Positions 11,900 to 24,700 of a stretch of DNA of 64,000 bases are shown piece after piece. Location of the stretch: positions 10,437,258 to 10,501,257 of the forward strand of contig CM034543.1 of NCBI GenBank assembly GCA_020002185.1, read 5' to 3'. Each line of letters begins with the position of its first letter. Within the stretch, counting starts at the first letter, position 1. Made by a program: the position numbers and the translations under genes. A model generated the notes under the pieces. The model saw only the letters and a list, made by a program, of their open reading frames with translations, made no database searches and was not told the origin of the DNA. Source of the stretch: Paraescarpia echinospica. Taxonomy: Eukaryota > Annelida > Polychaeta > Sabellida > Siboglinidae.

Positions 11900-13735
11900 A
11901 ATGGGAAATAGAAGTCACCATTAATATTAAGACTACCGGTAATACAAAACATTAAAATAACACTATTTTTTTTAATTATTGCCCTCAAAAACCCTCTCAA
12001 CTTATCTGCAATATATATTTTTTTTAAATAGATTTTTTGGTAATGGCGGTACGAATTTGCATACTAGTATGCCATGGACACGTGTGGTCACGTCAAGAAT
12101 AGTTTTATTATGATCTTTGACCCTCAAAACATGTGTCTAGACACCTTATTTGTTCAGTTATCTGCAATATTGGCCGATATATAGAGAAACATAGATTTTT
12201 TCTGTAATGGCGGCACTGATTTGCATAAAAATTATATGTGGGACATCCGGAGGACTTTTTAACATAGCTCATCATTTTCTATGCATTTTTGTGATCTAGA
12301 GACACTGATTAGAAGTTGATTTCCGGGGGTGCACGATACCCCCCCCCCCCTCTTCCGACTAGGCTAAGGGTTCACTATGTTAGAGTTTTTTTGGACGGAC
12401 AAAATGTTTGTGATTTGAATAGTCTGATGAAAATAATTGGAAACAGTTACATCTTATAAGACACATTTAAGATAAACCTTTAGCTGTCTTCACAAGCAAA
12501 AATAAATTAGCCCAGATAGGTGTTTGGTGTGTATTTTGTAATGACAGAAACATGACTTTTCCCGTTCCCGTGAGACAGTCATTTTGTCTAAAATTATACA
12601 TATTTTGAGCTTCACAAAAAAACAAAATATACCATATCAATGTTGTGTGTTTTCTAGATACCCCAGCTGATAATACATGTTATGTTCAGTAAATCCCCTC
12701 AGTACCGTGAAAATGCCCTTATACATTTTCTGAACAATTGTACAAAATAGTAGTTTAACTGAGAATGCAACTCATTTTGTTTTATTTGTTCCAGACTCTG
12801 CATACAGTGATGAAGCTATTTTTGTGTGCGTGACCCTTTCTGCTCAATGTTGGTGGATGTGGATATCAATGTCATGTGACGTACTTGGCCTGGTGTGGTC
12901 ACCAGGTAAGGAGTCATCTCAGAACATCTATGTCGGATATTAGATGAAATTACTTTCATTTGGGGAGGGGGTGTTACAGACAGTTTTGGCTGACGTCGGA
13001 CATCAATATTTTACACTTCGAACTTTTGCACCCCCTCACTTTGTTTGTGTGCAATTTTTTCATTTTATGCTGTCTTGTGCACCCTCCCCGAAACCAGTTT
13101 TGTTTGGTGTAGTCACGAGCACTTGTCAGTGTTTTGAAAACATCTCTCTTGGTTATTTGCTGTGAAACAATATACCTTGCATGTGTCACCCGCCATGTTA
13201 AAGTGAGATACCTTTTGAAAAAAATAGTCGTTTTTTATTGCATTCTTGAATAGAGCACATTCGGGGGGGTAATGTACCTTAACGTTACCTATATATTCAT
13301 ATTATTTGATTATATCAATTGTTTTTGCACCATAATTATAAAGTTCTGATTTTTAAACAGAGTGATTGTAATCGATTTGTTTGAAGCACCATCATAATTG
13401 TAATTATGTTTTTGAAGAATTGTGTAATTGCAATTGACAAGTGTAAGTAAATTACACATGTAGCTAAGTAATATATTTCCAACAACATCCAAGAATGCAC
13501 ATTACAATATTACAAAATACACCATTTGCAACATGTCAACACAAAAAAGCAGTAGTATAGGTGGAAAGGGGGTGAATAGGAATGTAATACTTATCTATGG
13601 TTCACCCTCAACCAGTAAATTTACCTGTGATAGAAATACAATATTTACAATAAATATAAGTTACAATTCTTAAACTTTTGCATACAGTGCGTACGAAATA
13701 TGCTGTATGATTACAATGATTTTTATTTCTTTTAG
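11900..13735. other. Non-coding stretch
   Basis: AT-rich, with a C9-10 run at about 12341-12350. Open frames of 60-73 codons overlap on opposite strands around 12950-13190 and show no motif. I see nothing supportable. Confidence 0.4.
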
Positions 13736-13737
13736 AT

Positions 13738-14497
13738 GTAGTACTTCAGACCAGTGAATTTAACATCACTGATTTGCAAATTATTAGAAAGACTAATTAA
13801 AGATCATATGGTGGATTTTCTTCTTAAACATAACTTGATAAACCATCTCAACATGGGTTTCTAAAAGCGTGATCATGCTTAACAAATGTTTTTTGGAAGA
13901 TATCACTAATTGGGTAGATGATGGATCACCAGTAGATATTGTCTACTTAGATTTTCAAAAAGCTTTCGACAAAGTGCCACATCAGAGATTACTGCTTAAA
14001 CTAAAGGTCCATGGCAAAGGAAATGGTATAATTATCTGCATAGAAAAATGGCTGATTGACAGAAGACAACGGGTAGTAGTTGATAGGAGACTTCAAACTG
14101 GAAATCAGTTTTGAGTGGGGTACCACAGGGATCAGTACTGGGACCTATATTATTCTTAATGTGTATCAACGATTTTGATTATGATATAACAAGTAAGGTG
14201 TTGAAATTTGCTGATGATACAAAAGTGTTTAGAAGGATTAAACGTGATGGAGATAGACCGCATTTGCAACATGATCTTGACAGGTTGGTCAATTGGTGTA
14301 AAAAATTGCAGATGTTCAGTTTTGGGAAATGTAAATGCCTCCACACAGGACATGGGAACGAAGATGTACAATATATAAAGGTAGGTATTGTACTAAGTAA
14401 TAATGTAAACGAAAAGGACTTAGGATTAACATTTAGTACTGATATGATGGGTTCATTGCAGTGTGGAATTGCAGCTTCAAAGGGAAATCAAGTTTAG
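13738..14497 (+). mobile_element. CR1-like LINE, internal reverse-transcriptase fragment
   Basis: Encodes the palm of a non-LTR reverse transcriptase: VDIVYLDFQKAFDKVPH (motif A region), GVPQGSVLGPILF (motif B region) and LKFADDTKVF (motif C, catalytic FADD). Reading changes frame near 14100-14114 and is interrupted by stops, so it is inactive. The 3' half present in the 37-, 43.6- and 48-kb copies is missing here: sequence similarity stops at CGIAASKGNQ (14497). Confidence 0.9.
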
Positions 14498-14499
14498 TC

Positions 14500-15290
14500 G
14501 TTCCGTTCGTCGTACTTACAATGATTTTGTGTTCGGTCGTTGAATACCTGCTTCTGAGTCCTGCTTGTTCTCATGATTGGTTTTCTTTTAGTGTCTTCTC
14601 TAGCCTATTCGTTGGTATCTTTGTGAGTAATTTGTAGATGTTTTATAACAGTCATATCGGTCTGTAGTTCTTTAAGTCTTTCTTATTTCCCTTCTTGAAG
14701 ATTATCACCATCTTTGCGTTCTTCCATGTGGAGTTTCTGATAAGCATATAGTATACAGCTTGGCCAGTGTCTTCGAGATGGTATCTTCTCCTGCTTTTAA
14801 TGTTTCAATGTGTACATGGTCGTTGCCTGATGTCTTCCCATTCTTCATCTCTTAGCGCTGCTTCCACCTCCCATGGTGTTATTTTGGTACTTCTTTCGGG
14901 TCGGTGTGAATTATGGTACTCTGTTAACTGTTGTGTAGCTTAGTGTAGCATTCCTTTATTCGTTTCATGATAATATCTTGGTGTTGTATTTCGCTACTAT
15001 GCTTGTCTAGAAGTATAATCAGTCTGTCTCGGCCAAATGCCTGTGTTCTTCTGGCTTTCTTCAGGCTCATTGATGCTATAATCGTTTCTCATATGATCTC
15101 TTATTTGTACTTCCTGATGTCGAAAGAATTCCTAGTGTCTGCTACATTTAACACGGCCAGTCAGGTAGCGTACAGAAACACAACTATTATTCCTGTATGA
15201 TATCGTATAATATGTAATATATGTACCATTACATACCAGGCACTGTCCAATAAGCAACCATCTTATTTGCATTCACTGCTTACTCCTGTA
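14500..15290. other. Unassigned stretch, possible old LINE remnant
   Basis: Short open frames only. Some minus-strand peptides look reverse-transcriptase-like, but I cannot align enough motifs to support a call. Confidence 0.3.
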
Positions 15291-15650
15291 AGAAAACCTA
15301 TCCAGCTTCGATCATCTAGTTCTGACCTCCTTTTTTGTTCCTAGAGTCAACACTAACATTGGAACTAGGGCTTTTTCTGTTGCTGCACCTACTCTTTGGA
15401 ATATGCTCCCTCTTAGTGTTAGATCAGTTGTAAATATTATAAAATTCCGTTGTCATTTAAAAACGTATCTTTACAACCTTGCTTATCCACCGTAGCTCCC
15501 TAGCGCCTTGACCCATCTGTTAACAACTGGAAAACTACTTATGGATTTTGAGATTGACCAATCCTTTTGTTTTGATGCACCTCTGAGCTTGGTTTCCAAG
15601 GATTTAGGTGCAATAGAAGTTATCTTATTATTATTATTCTGAATGATTTC
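15290..15650 (+). mobile_element. L2-like LINE 3' end with (ATT)n tail
   Basis: The plus strand encodes the closing stretch TRAFSVAAPTLWNMLPLSVR followed by LKTYLYNLAY and a stop. This block is typical of the C-terminus of L2/CR1-group ORF2 proteins. The 3' region ends GGTGCAATAGAAGTT and an ATT microsatellite, also typical. A second, more decayed 3' end of the same kind is at 46430-46735. Confidence 0.75.
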
Positions 15651-15752
15651 CCAATGATTTCATTGTTGTTATATGTTTGCCTGTTGTCTTCATGTTTCTT
15701 CTTGCTTTGTTTTGCTTTCAGACTGGGTAGTGTACATCGTGTCCCGTCGAAC

Positions 15753-18700
15753 ATGGCTGCTAGGAATAGTAAGTTTCTTTGAAATTAAAGGGAATAAAAA
15801 CATCTATTGCTTGAATTCATATTAAATTAGATCCTGCTATATATTTCCATGTCCACCAAGCCAAAAAAATCCCCAAAAATCGAAGAATTAAAAATTTCAC
15901 ATTTTATGCTGTACATCCGGACATTTTCGAATATGCATATTTTTGGCGCGCTTTTCGGGATGCCGAAATGTGACGTCAGAGTTGACTCTGCCGATACAGC
16001 GACCGCTTGTTTACATTCATTCTCAGCAATATGACAGCAGAGGTGGCTGTGTAATGCGAATATCATCATGGTTCATTGTGCGGCATTCGGTTGTAATGCA
16101 AACTCTTCTAAACATACAGCAACACACCATTTTTTTCGGTTCCCTACGGATCCAGTTTTATTGAAGAAACACAGCCGGCTTTGCTCCGCTCATTTTGAGA
16201 AAAGCTGTTTTGATCGCGATCCGGAGATGTTGGCAACCCTTGGATATCCTGGTGCTCGAATATCGTTGAAAAGCGATGCAGTCCCAACAATATTCCCGGC
16301 AGTAGAAGCTGCATTGATGCCGTCAATCTGCAGAAGACAGGCGTCGGCACGGGCAGGATCGACGGCCGCTTTGCCCGAGTCGAAGGCAAGCGGGTCTCGC
16401 AAGCGTTGTTCCAGTGCCGCAGTCGCCGCTGCAGGCTCCGCTGCCGCTGTCACTACAGCCGGCTCAGCAACTACACCCATGGCTTCTTTGGGGTACCAGG
16501 TTCCTTCGACGAGTGGTGAATTTACGAGGTCTGCTTACCGAAAGCGGCAACGAATCAAGGTAATTCTTACATGTTATATCTACTATTATTATTCTGTAGG
16601 TCTAGTATAATGCCTGGACTGGACGGTCTCGTGTGTGTCAAGTGTCAAAATAAGTTATTCAACTTATTGTCATTGTATCCCATTGGTTCCAATCATATCA
16701 CGGAACTCTTCCTAAGTATCTTATATTCTAAATGTTGTAGTTATGCACGATACTACTCGGCTCAATGGGAAGTTGCCCTGTAAAGATAATAATTGGTCTG
16801 TAGATGTGAAGCTATGCTATTTATTAGCATGTCATAGGTAAAGTGATCAACAAAATGGACTAGATAACTTGTTTATCAATGGGTATTTGCTGAAGCCATA
16901 TTCTCATCTGCCTGCAGGGGAAGTATTCCCATGGGTGTTGTTTGGCTTATAACCATTGTCTGTGCACTGTGTGGTGATTCACATTGTGTTACCAGGTATA
17001 CACAGTTACCAACATTTGGAATGATTCATCCCAGTAACACTGTGTTATGAAACTTGCTTGATGAATTTGTAATGATTCAACCCAGTAAAACTGTGTTCTG
17101 AAACTTGCTTGATGGATTTGTAATAAATATGTCACACACAAAATGTGATTAAAAATGCTATGTCCTTATGATTTTTATGGACATAGTCGTAGGGCACATA
17201 TATACCCACTGGTAGCATCTCACATATAAGACCCCTAAGGTTACACTAAACCCCTAGGTCTAGGACATAACCCTTCAGGCTATAACCCATTACCATAATT
17301 ATTCAATTGTTCTGCATGTTGTTTTAATGTTTATTTTAGTTTATTTTGATTATATAGTAGCTATATTGTTATGTGTCAGACTCAGAGTAATAAAATTATT
17401 GTTCCACATAAATGACATAATGATAATCTAGAGCTGTCATTATATATGTCATGATATTATGGTCATCTCGCGAACAACTGTCCAACTAAAAAAGTGTGGG
17501 TTTTGTCCAGAGGGGTGATATCGTAAGTAGCTATAACGTCCTAAACTCGATCCGCATAAACCAGACAACCATGCTTACGACGTTCGACGGTTCGTAACTT
17601 TGTGAAGTTTGTCTTTGACAAGTCTGTTTACAATTACTTCGTCCGATGACCTACTTAGCTACAACCTCTAGCTAACTCTCTGTACAGCTTTGACACCGCA
17701 TTTTATAATATAACGTCGTACTAAAACGATATAATTGTTGTTGTCGACAGTTTTCACACCATATGTGTCATTATAATGAAGTTGAAGCTTTACCAGTCGG
17801 TGTTGCATGAGCGAACATTGTGACTGTCCGACTCCGCATCATCTTCTTCGCTACCGTCGCTGAAACGCTCGGAAAGAGCGGAATTAGACGAATCATCCGC
17901 TGTAACCGTTCCCGCTAGTGGCTCAAAATCGTATGATTTCACTTGAAACTCTGCGAAACTCCCACTAGCCAAGATGTTACAAGAGAATGGAGAGAACAAC
18001 AATGGCGATGCATAGATGTCAACAAAGCCGCGAGTCGGCATTGACGTCACGATACCACGTGATCGCCTAGCTCATTAAATTTCAACTTTCTGCGGGAATC
18101 TCTACACAGACGGGTTTAAAATAGAATTTTGTCTACAAACGTATTTTTCTGTATTTTTTTAATGTTGTCAAATGTTACATACAATGTTAATCTTTGTGTA
18201 CACATGGAAAACGGATTTTAGCTAATGCCTTGTTGTTATTTCCTTTAAATAACCATTGAATATCAGTTATTATAAATATAGTGAGACAGTAATACACCTG
18301 GCCACACAAGCATCGCAGGATTACCCCTGTAAGACATATATACAGGGGTGGGTCCAGAGAAGGCAGTCTGGAAGAGCACAAAAACTTCCACTGTCAGCCG
18401 AACCAAGTGGTGTAGAAAATTTTTCGCAGTTTCCCCACTGGCTTGGCTCGACTGGTGACATCAGAAGTACAGTTGAAAATTTGTTGCCGCCTTATCTTCA
18501 GCTCTTCTTCAGCTTCTCCAATGGCTTGCCTGGCTGGACTGTGACATCGGAAGACGGGGGAAGGGGGTTGCCATTGAAACATTTTCGCCACCCTATCTTC
18601 AGCTTATTGTAACCTGAATGGGGGCACATTTCCAAGGGTCTAGGGGAGCAGGGTCATTTGGGCCAATTTAAAAAGGTCTATGGGCACACCAAATTCCAAA

Positions 18701-21700
18701 GGTCACGGGGGCACATGCCCCCTCCAGGCCCCTCTGGATCCAGCTATGATATATATATATATACATGTATATATAGACCCTTAGGCAAGATTGTTAATTT
18801 TTTTCAATTTACCCATTCTCATTTTTTAGTTACCTGTTATGCTCAAGAAAACCCTGTTACACATACATTGGTTATTGGCGTCGGAACGTAGTGAATATTC
18901 AGAAGGCTGAGGCTCTCCAAAAACCTCCAACTGCACCCCCACGGGCTCCGAAATCGTCCAACTGCCCCCCCCCCCCGAGGCTGGCATAATACTCAGCACT
19001 CGCTTTCACACTTAGTACAAGGCCCGTTTTATGACTACACAATCATTGTTTTGAATTAGTTATTGGGAAAATAAAACCACATTAGGGTCCATCACAATAT
19101 AATGGCATCTATAAAATCAAAATGCTGTTATTAATCCAAAGATAAAAAGTCCTGTTATTTGAAAAAGAAAACGAGAAAACAAATGAATTTTGTTAAAACG
19201 TTCCAATAGCGGGACAATGAGTCGCTGGCTAAGGGCTTATATATGTAAAGTAAAGGTAAGTTCTTATATATAGCGCAGTATCCAGTCTTCAGGACTGCTC
19301 AAAGCACTTTACACTTTACTCCCTGGCAGACCTGTTCAATCAAAAACCATCTTGACTGCTCTGGGAAGCACCCAGCCACGCTGCAATTAATTCACGGGGA
19401 CTATTCATACACAGATATCCAACACTGTCTATAGCCAGGTACTAATTCATACAGCTGAGTGAACTGTATCAACGTAAAGTGAACGAACTTGCCCAAAGTA
19501 CGACACTGCAGCACAGGATTCGAACCCGGGTTCTCTTGGTCAAGAGTCTGAAGCTCTAGTCACCATGCAGTGCTTGTTGTGTAAAACATAACTAATGTAA
19601 TAAATCTTAGACGAAATGTAGCAAGACCAATGGCTGGTGACTTGGTTTACTTAGTGTATGCTTTAAGAAAAATACACACTACAAGTCGTCACAACAAAAG
19701 TGACACCACCTAATTATTCTTAATACATATAGAAGTGATCCAGTCACACATACATTTTTGTAATATGTGGAGCGCAGTGGTGCAATGGCTAGAGCCTTGG
19801 ACTCTCAACCAAAAGTACCCGAGTTCGAATCCTGTGTTGCGGTGTCGATCCTTGGGCAAGTTCGTTCAGTCTACATTGCTCCAGTTCACTATTGACAATA
19901 GACAGTGGTGGATATTTGTGTAGTAGTCAAAGGCAATTAATAGTCTTCGCGCATTAATTGAAGCGTGACTGGATGCTTCCCAGAGAAGTTGAGATGGTGT
20001 TCGATTGATCAGGTCTTCCAGGGAGTAAAGTGCTTTGTGCAGTCCTGAGGACTGGATACTGCGCTATATAAGAACTTTATGTACATACACTAGCTTGAAC
20101 ATAGATGAATGCACATATATATAAAAAAATTACTTTGATTTCATGGTAGAAGTTCAGAAGTTCATTGATCAGTACGACTACTTGAAGAGTGTCAAAGTTG
20201 ATGTAATGAGACAAGTCATTCCCCAACTTGTTATGCTGTGTGACAAAAGAGACCCATCACAGAAGAAAGGTAAGTGTAACATTCATGTTAAGATCAATCT
20301 TCCTTGGGATAACACCAAGTATGTTGTCTTGTCTCTGTTGGCCCATCACGTTTTCTTGTCTCTCTGGTATCTCACCACTTTGTCTTGTCTCTCTCTGTTA
20401 GCCCATCACTTTGTCTTGTCTCTCTGTTGGCCCATCACTTTGTCTTGTCTCTGTTAGCCTGCCATTTTGTTTTGTCTCTCTGTTAGCACACCACTTTGTT
20501 TTGTCTCTCTGTTGGCCCACCACTTTGTCTTGTTTCTGTGTTGGCCCAATGCTTTGTTTTGTCTCTCTGTTACCTCACCACTTTGTCTTGTCTCTCTGTT
20601 GGCCCACCACTTTGTCTTGTCTCTTTTGTCTCACCACTTTGTCTTATTTCCCTTTGGTACCTCACCTAATTGTCTTGTTTCCCTCTGGTACCTCACCAAA
20701 TTGTCTTGCCTCTCTGTTACCTCACCACTTTGTCTTGTCTCTCTGTTACCTCACCACTTTGTCTCGTCTTTCTCTTGGCCCACCACTTTGTCTCATCTCT
20801 CTCTTGGCCCACCACTTTGTTTTGTTTCCCTCTGGTACCTCACCACTTTGTCTTATCTCTCTGTTGGCCCAATACTTTGTCTTGTCTCTCTGTTAGCATG
20901 CCATTTTGTTTTGTCTCTCTGTTAGCACACCACTTTGTTTTGTTTCCCTGTTGGCCCACCACTTTGTCTTGTTTCTGTTTTGGCCCAACACTTTGTTTTG
21001 TCTCTGTTGTCTCATCACTTTGTCTTATTTCCCTCTGGTACCTCACCTAATTGTCTTGTTTCCCTCTGGTACCTCACCAAATTGTCTTGTTTCCCTCTGA
21101 TACCTCACCAAATTGTCTTGTTTCCCTCTGGTACCTCACCAAGTTGTCTTGTCTCTCTGTTACCTCACCACTTTGTCTCGTCGTTCTCTTGGCCCACCAC
21201 TTTGTTTTGTTTCCCTCTGGTACCTCACCACCTTGTCTTATCTCTCTGTTGGCACACAACTTTGTCTTGTCTGTTACCTCACCACTTTGTCTTGTCTCTC
21301 TGTTACTTCACCATTTTGTCTTGTCTCTCTGTTACCTCACCAATTTGTCTTGTCTCTCTGTTACCTCACCACTTTGTCTTGGTTCTCTGTTGGCCCACCA
21401 CCTTGTCTTGTATTTTTATTGGCCCACCACTTTGTATTGTCTCTGTTGGCCCATCATATTGTTTCTCAGTTGACCCACCATCTTGTCTTATATCTCTGTT
21501 GGCCCATCATATTTTATCTCTGTTGCCCATCAATTTATCATGTTTCTCTTTCAGCCCAGCCCACAATCTTATCTTGTCGCTGTTGGCCCATTATGTTGTG
21601 TTATGTGTGTTTTGGCCCATGACCTTATATTGTCTGTATGTTGGTTCACCACTTGTCGTATTTCCATATCAGCATTTTATTTGATCATCCATTCCATTTG

Positions 21701-24700
21701 CTTGCCACGTTGATCAGGATCAGGCTTCGACACAATCACTGGCCCGCTGGCCCAGCTCCTTTTTTGAAGCTATCGGGCAACCAAATTTCATATTTACTGG
21801 ACCGACGGGCCACTAGTTTCCGGTTCATGAACGCTGCCGAGACAAAGCATTGGCCACAGCTAGACTACATCGGAGATCTGATGCACAGTTCGCCAGAATT
21901 TGCAGACCTGAATTACCTGGTAGTAATTCTGATCAATAACTCGTCCAAACTCCAATTCATATTACGTGAATGATGGCAGGCAATGGTAGCGAATGCTAAA
22001 TAAAAAAAATGCGAGTCAACTCAACTAGTGGCTATAGCTGTCGTCACACTGGTCACACAATTTATTTAAACTTGGCAAATACCATATACATGCCTTTGAG
22101 TACACGCTTGAACAATAAAACAATTATTAGCTTTGGACATCACACTTTGAACAATCAATATATAATTACAACAATATTTTTATTATTATAGTTTAGTAAT
22201 TAAAAATAGTAATTATGTTTTACACATTATTGTGGTGTGCATGCGTACATGTGTGTATATTCCGGGGCCAGTGGGTATGTTTCTGGGGGCAATTAAAATT
22301 CATTATGGCCTATTCAAAGTGAATCGGGGCCAGTTAAAAAATATGGGACAGTTCATTTTTTGTTAATTTCAGACACTGTAACGATGCCTCGGTGCAGAGT
22401 TCTTGTGAAGCTTATTCATTGTGAATGATTCCTCAGGGCACCTTATCGTCAGCGTACAGTTTTACAGTAACACAACATTTTGGGCCAGTAACATTTTGGA
22501 GGCCAGCACCTTTTCAAATTTACTGGCCCCTTGGGCCAGTGGATACAAAACCTTAAGTTCAAGGTGTGAGGGTACATATGTGTGTCTAGATATGTCAGTC
22601 TATTCTGATGTAACTGATTCATTGTGTGGTGGTTTTTCAGTGAAAGGGCTGTGGAAATCTTCTCCAGGTTGGTGGAATGACAGCATTCCGTATGAAGACC
22701 CCAATAATGGGAAACAAAAACCAAATCGAGATGTTCTCAAGAAGGTGTTGGACTATCTCGTAAGCATCTATAAGGTGAGAGCTAATATAAGTTTCCTCTT
22801 GTGTATTCAACCTCACAGAGATGGATATGTGGTTAGTTTTCTGTGAATAATAAATTACTGGAACACATTACTTGCCAATTGTGTAACTGCTAGCAATGAG
22901 AATGTGTTTAAAACAGAATTGATAAACATCCCAGAAAGCTTCCATATCAACTTTCCAACCGGAGTTTCTAATTGTTAACATACTTGTTAAATCTTGTATA
23001 TTGTGCTGTGTCCTTTGACAACTTAATGTGTTAAAATAACACATTTGTGTCTTTCAACCCCTACAAGAATAACGGGGAGAGTTCATTGGAAGGATCTTTG
23101 CCAGACCCGGATCCAGTGGAAGAATGCAAACAACGCATCACACAGAAGTTAAAATACATAAAGAAACGTTTGTTGTTGAGCAGCAATGATGTCACTCTTT
23201 ATTCCGCTGAAGGTATTTATGATATGGTGTCACATCAATGTATTCATTAAAACTGTTTTAAATCAATATCCTTTATTAATTGTTATGTTGTATTATCTGG
23301 GAATATAACATTATATAATGTTCTTCCCTTGTTATGCGCATGATGTTATAATATTATATGGTTTGTCTTAAATTGATTTGTATTGTATGTATTGTAATGA
23401 GTTACAATAAATTTGATTTGATCTAAATTCAGCTATAAATGTGTCTAAATTGTGTTCAGCGTTATTGTTTCGATCTCTTTGAAAAGAATGAAGAAGAATT
23501 ACTATAATAAGCACTGTATGATTATTTTTGTCAGCATGTCATATCATAAGTTAAATGAGCTGTTTCTTTGTATTTGTAAAGGATCACCATGGAAACAGTC
23601 TCCATTTGGTTGAACGAGTGAATAGCCATGTGGTTATTTTCTGTGAATAAGGCAACATTACTCTCTAATTATCTGCCAGTGATTTACGCATCATATATGA
23701 GAATATCCGCATTTTGAAAGGAATATGTTGTTTCTGTGGCAGGTGAAGCTGTGCGTTTTCACTGTGAAATACATTAATAAAGACAGTTATTTGAGATTTT
23801 TGACACACAAATATGCTGTGCCTTTCTTTATTTAAATTTTATATTAGCCGCAAATTTCTCTTTTAGAGTCGCTTCTCCAGCAATGCGAGCAGCTAGACAA
23901 GGAAGCGACATTGAAGTGTTTCCATGACTTTGAATGCAAACTTGACACTGTCATAACCACGAAAACCTTACCATCAGAACTTCACAAAAACGAGTGCATC
24001 AATGAAGGTAGAATTATCCACATGTACTTGTATATTATTCATTAAAGGTATAACTAGTCATTATACATGATTTTACAGTAACTACAGTCAACTTTTGACG
24101 TCTTACAATCAAAGATAACTTTTTAAGCAATCAAAAAAGGTAAATTCTTGTATAGCGCACTATCCAGTCCTTAGGACTGTTCAAAGTGCTTTACACTTTA
24201 CTCCCTGGCAGATCTGTTCAGTCGAAAAACATCTCGACAGGGAAGCATTCAGCCATTAATGCACGAAGACTATTTGTACACAAATATTCATCACTGTCTA
24301 TAGCCAGGTACTCATTCATACAGCTGAGTGAACTGGAGCAATGTAGAATAAATGAACGTGCCCAAGGTTAGAAACTGTAGCACAGGATTAGAACTCTGGT
24401 TCTCTCGATTGAAAATCCGATGCTCCAGCCACTCAATCTAAGTGATGACTGCCATATATCAGTTTCCTCAGCTGAATGAGTACATCCTGGCTATAAATAG
24501 TGGTGGATATTTATATAATATTTGTGTACAAATAATTGTTGTGTAGTAATTGCAGGGTGGTTGAAAGCTTTCCAGAGAACTGTTCGATGGAACAGGTCTA
24601 TGAGGGATTGATGCATAAAGTGCTCTGAGCAGTCCTAAAACCTGATACTTTACTATAATATTATACGATCGAAACTTTACTTTGCTGCTTTACTATGACT

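Noticed and set aside
20411..21684. Several overlapping long ORFs (126-249 codons) rich in LLAHHFVLSLCWPTT
   Set aside because: All arise from the stop-free 29-bp minisatellite and are open in three frames at once; no start context or conserved non-repeat part.
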